Assembly: GCA_947247005.1 (NCBI GenBank)
Contig: OX365948.1
Span: forward strand, 1,054,001 to 1,118,000
Length of the DNA: 64,000 nt
Direction of reading: 5' to 3'
DNA from: Spisula solida
Lineage: Eukaryota; Mollusca; Bivalvia; Venerida; Mactridae
Under the pieces are notes generated by a model that was not told the DNA's origin, did not search any database, and saw only the letters and a program-made list of their open reading frames with translations. Positions 63,367 to 64,000 of this stretch are shown here, piece after piece. The translations under genes and the position numbers were made by a program. The first letter of the stretch is position 1. Each line of letters begins with the position of its first letter.

Positions 63367-63811
63367 AAACTTTAGCAAGAATTATCCTAAAAATGCTTTA
63401 TATTTGAAATATTGCATTTTATTCTACACTGTCGCTTCCGTAGCTCGATACCAATGGCGAGAAAATATACGCATTTTTCAAGTTAAATATATTATTAAGG
63501 CAAAAATATTGTCAGCGAGGTCGTAAAATAATGTTGTCATTGTGTTCAAGTAAGACTTTATACAAATTCTTATTTTATGGCTAAAATTTTTGTAGCTAGT
63601 TGCTCTATACGCTATATGCATTTTCCCCCCTGACGTACATTCGGAATATCTCGCACATTGTCGCTCAATTAATTCCGTAGTCCAGGAAAACGGGTTTTAA
63701 TCTGTAATTTCGATATGTTGAATAAGTAAAAAAAAATGAAAAGTAAGATTAAAAAGGTTTAAAACAGAGCAGGTTACAAGTTGAAACACCACTGTCTGTC
63801 ACTGCCGGGTT
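63367..63811 (+). other. BAG2 intron 1, no exon seen
   Basis: AT-rich, nothing recognised. Confidence 0.4.
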
Positions 63812-64000
63812 ATTTTCCCTACCGGTTTTTGACCGGAGGGGACTCTCTCCGTCAAAAAATCTGGATCCTGACATAACTCAAACAGTTTCCAAGCTAGGTT
63901 TATGAAACTGGGTATGTGGATAGGGGGCAATAAGGGAATTATGCAGGTCAAAAAATATTTTGATTCTGACAAAAATTGTGGTTGCTATGGCAACAGAAAC
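63812..64000 (+). repeat. Tandem-core element, cut by window edge
   Basis: Starts TTATTTTCCCTACCGGTTTT, TGACCGGAGGGGAC, then the unit AAATCTGGATCCTGACATAA as at 36960. It supplies the head missing from the other two copies. Confidence 0.65.

Overview
This is eukaryotic, intron-rich, AT-rich DNA. It is most likely from a marine mollusc, probably a bivalve: the dispersed elements with tandem-repeat cores, (GTCC)n tracts and terminal hairpins are of a type known from bivalve genomes. The species assignment is inference. No bacterial, CRISPR, rRNA or functional tRNA feature was seen.

Four conserved protein-coding genes can be reconstructed from exons bounded by GT/AG sites in matching phase. (1) Cytosolic valyl-tRNA synthetase (VARS1) is on the minus strand. 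Nineteen exons lie between 29325 (ATG) and 1290, giving 823 codons without a frame break, and the C-terminal anticodon-binding part runs off the left edge. (2) Prostaglandin E synthase 2 (PTGES2) is on the plus strand, complete in six coding exons from 29659 to 42433 (391 aa). It is head-to-head with VARS1, with about 330 bp between the start codons. (3) NDUFS5, a twin-CX9C subunit of mitochondrial complex I, is on the minus strand with two coding exons between 52837 and 51333 (92 aa). It is convergent with PTGES2. (4) The first coding exon of BAG2 is on the plus strand at 60821-60995; the rest lies beyond the right edge. All four are housekeeping genes of translation, mitochondria/redox and chaperone control and need not work together.

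Layout: 1-29.3 kb is VARS1, whose introns are packed with minisatellites. 29.3-29.7 kb is a bidirectional promoter. 29.7-42.4 kb is PTGES2. 42.4-51.3 kb is mostly Helitron-like elements. 51.3-52.8 kb is NDUFS5. 53.1-59.5 kb holds a SINE, a young LTR element lacking gag-pol and a 15-bp array. 59.6-64 kb holds BAG2 exon 1 and a cluster of small inverted-repeat transposons.

The most unusual signal is that several tandem arrays are built from, or anchored exactly on, exon-intron junctions. VARS1 exon 4, which encodes the catalytic HLGH motif, is followed by about 40 copies of a 63-bp unit. Each unit carries the motif, the exon end and an intact splice donor. The exon 13 donor is followed by about 30 copies of a 31-bp donor-bearing unit. 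The exon 3 acceptor is preceded by two further acceptor copies. Exon 18 has stray copies of its 5' end in the upstream intron. PTGES2 exon 5 has a duplicated donor 47 bp downstream. The long open frames over these arrays are by-products of repeat units whose length is a multiple of three; they are not genes.
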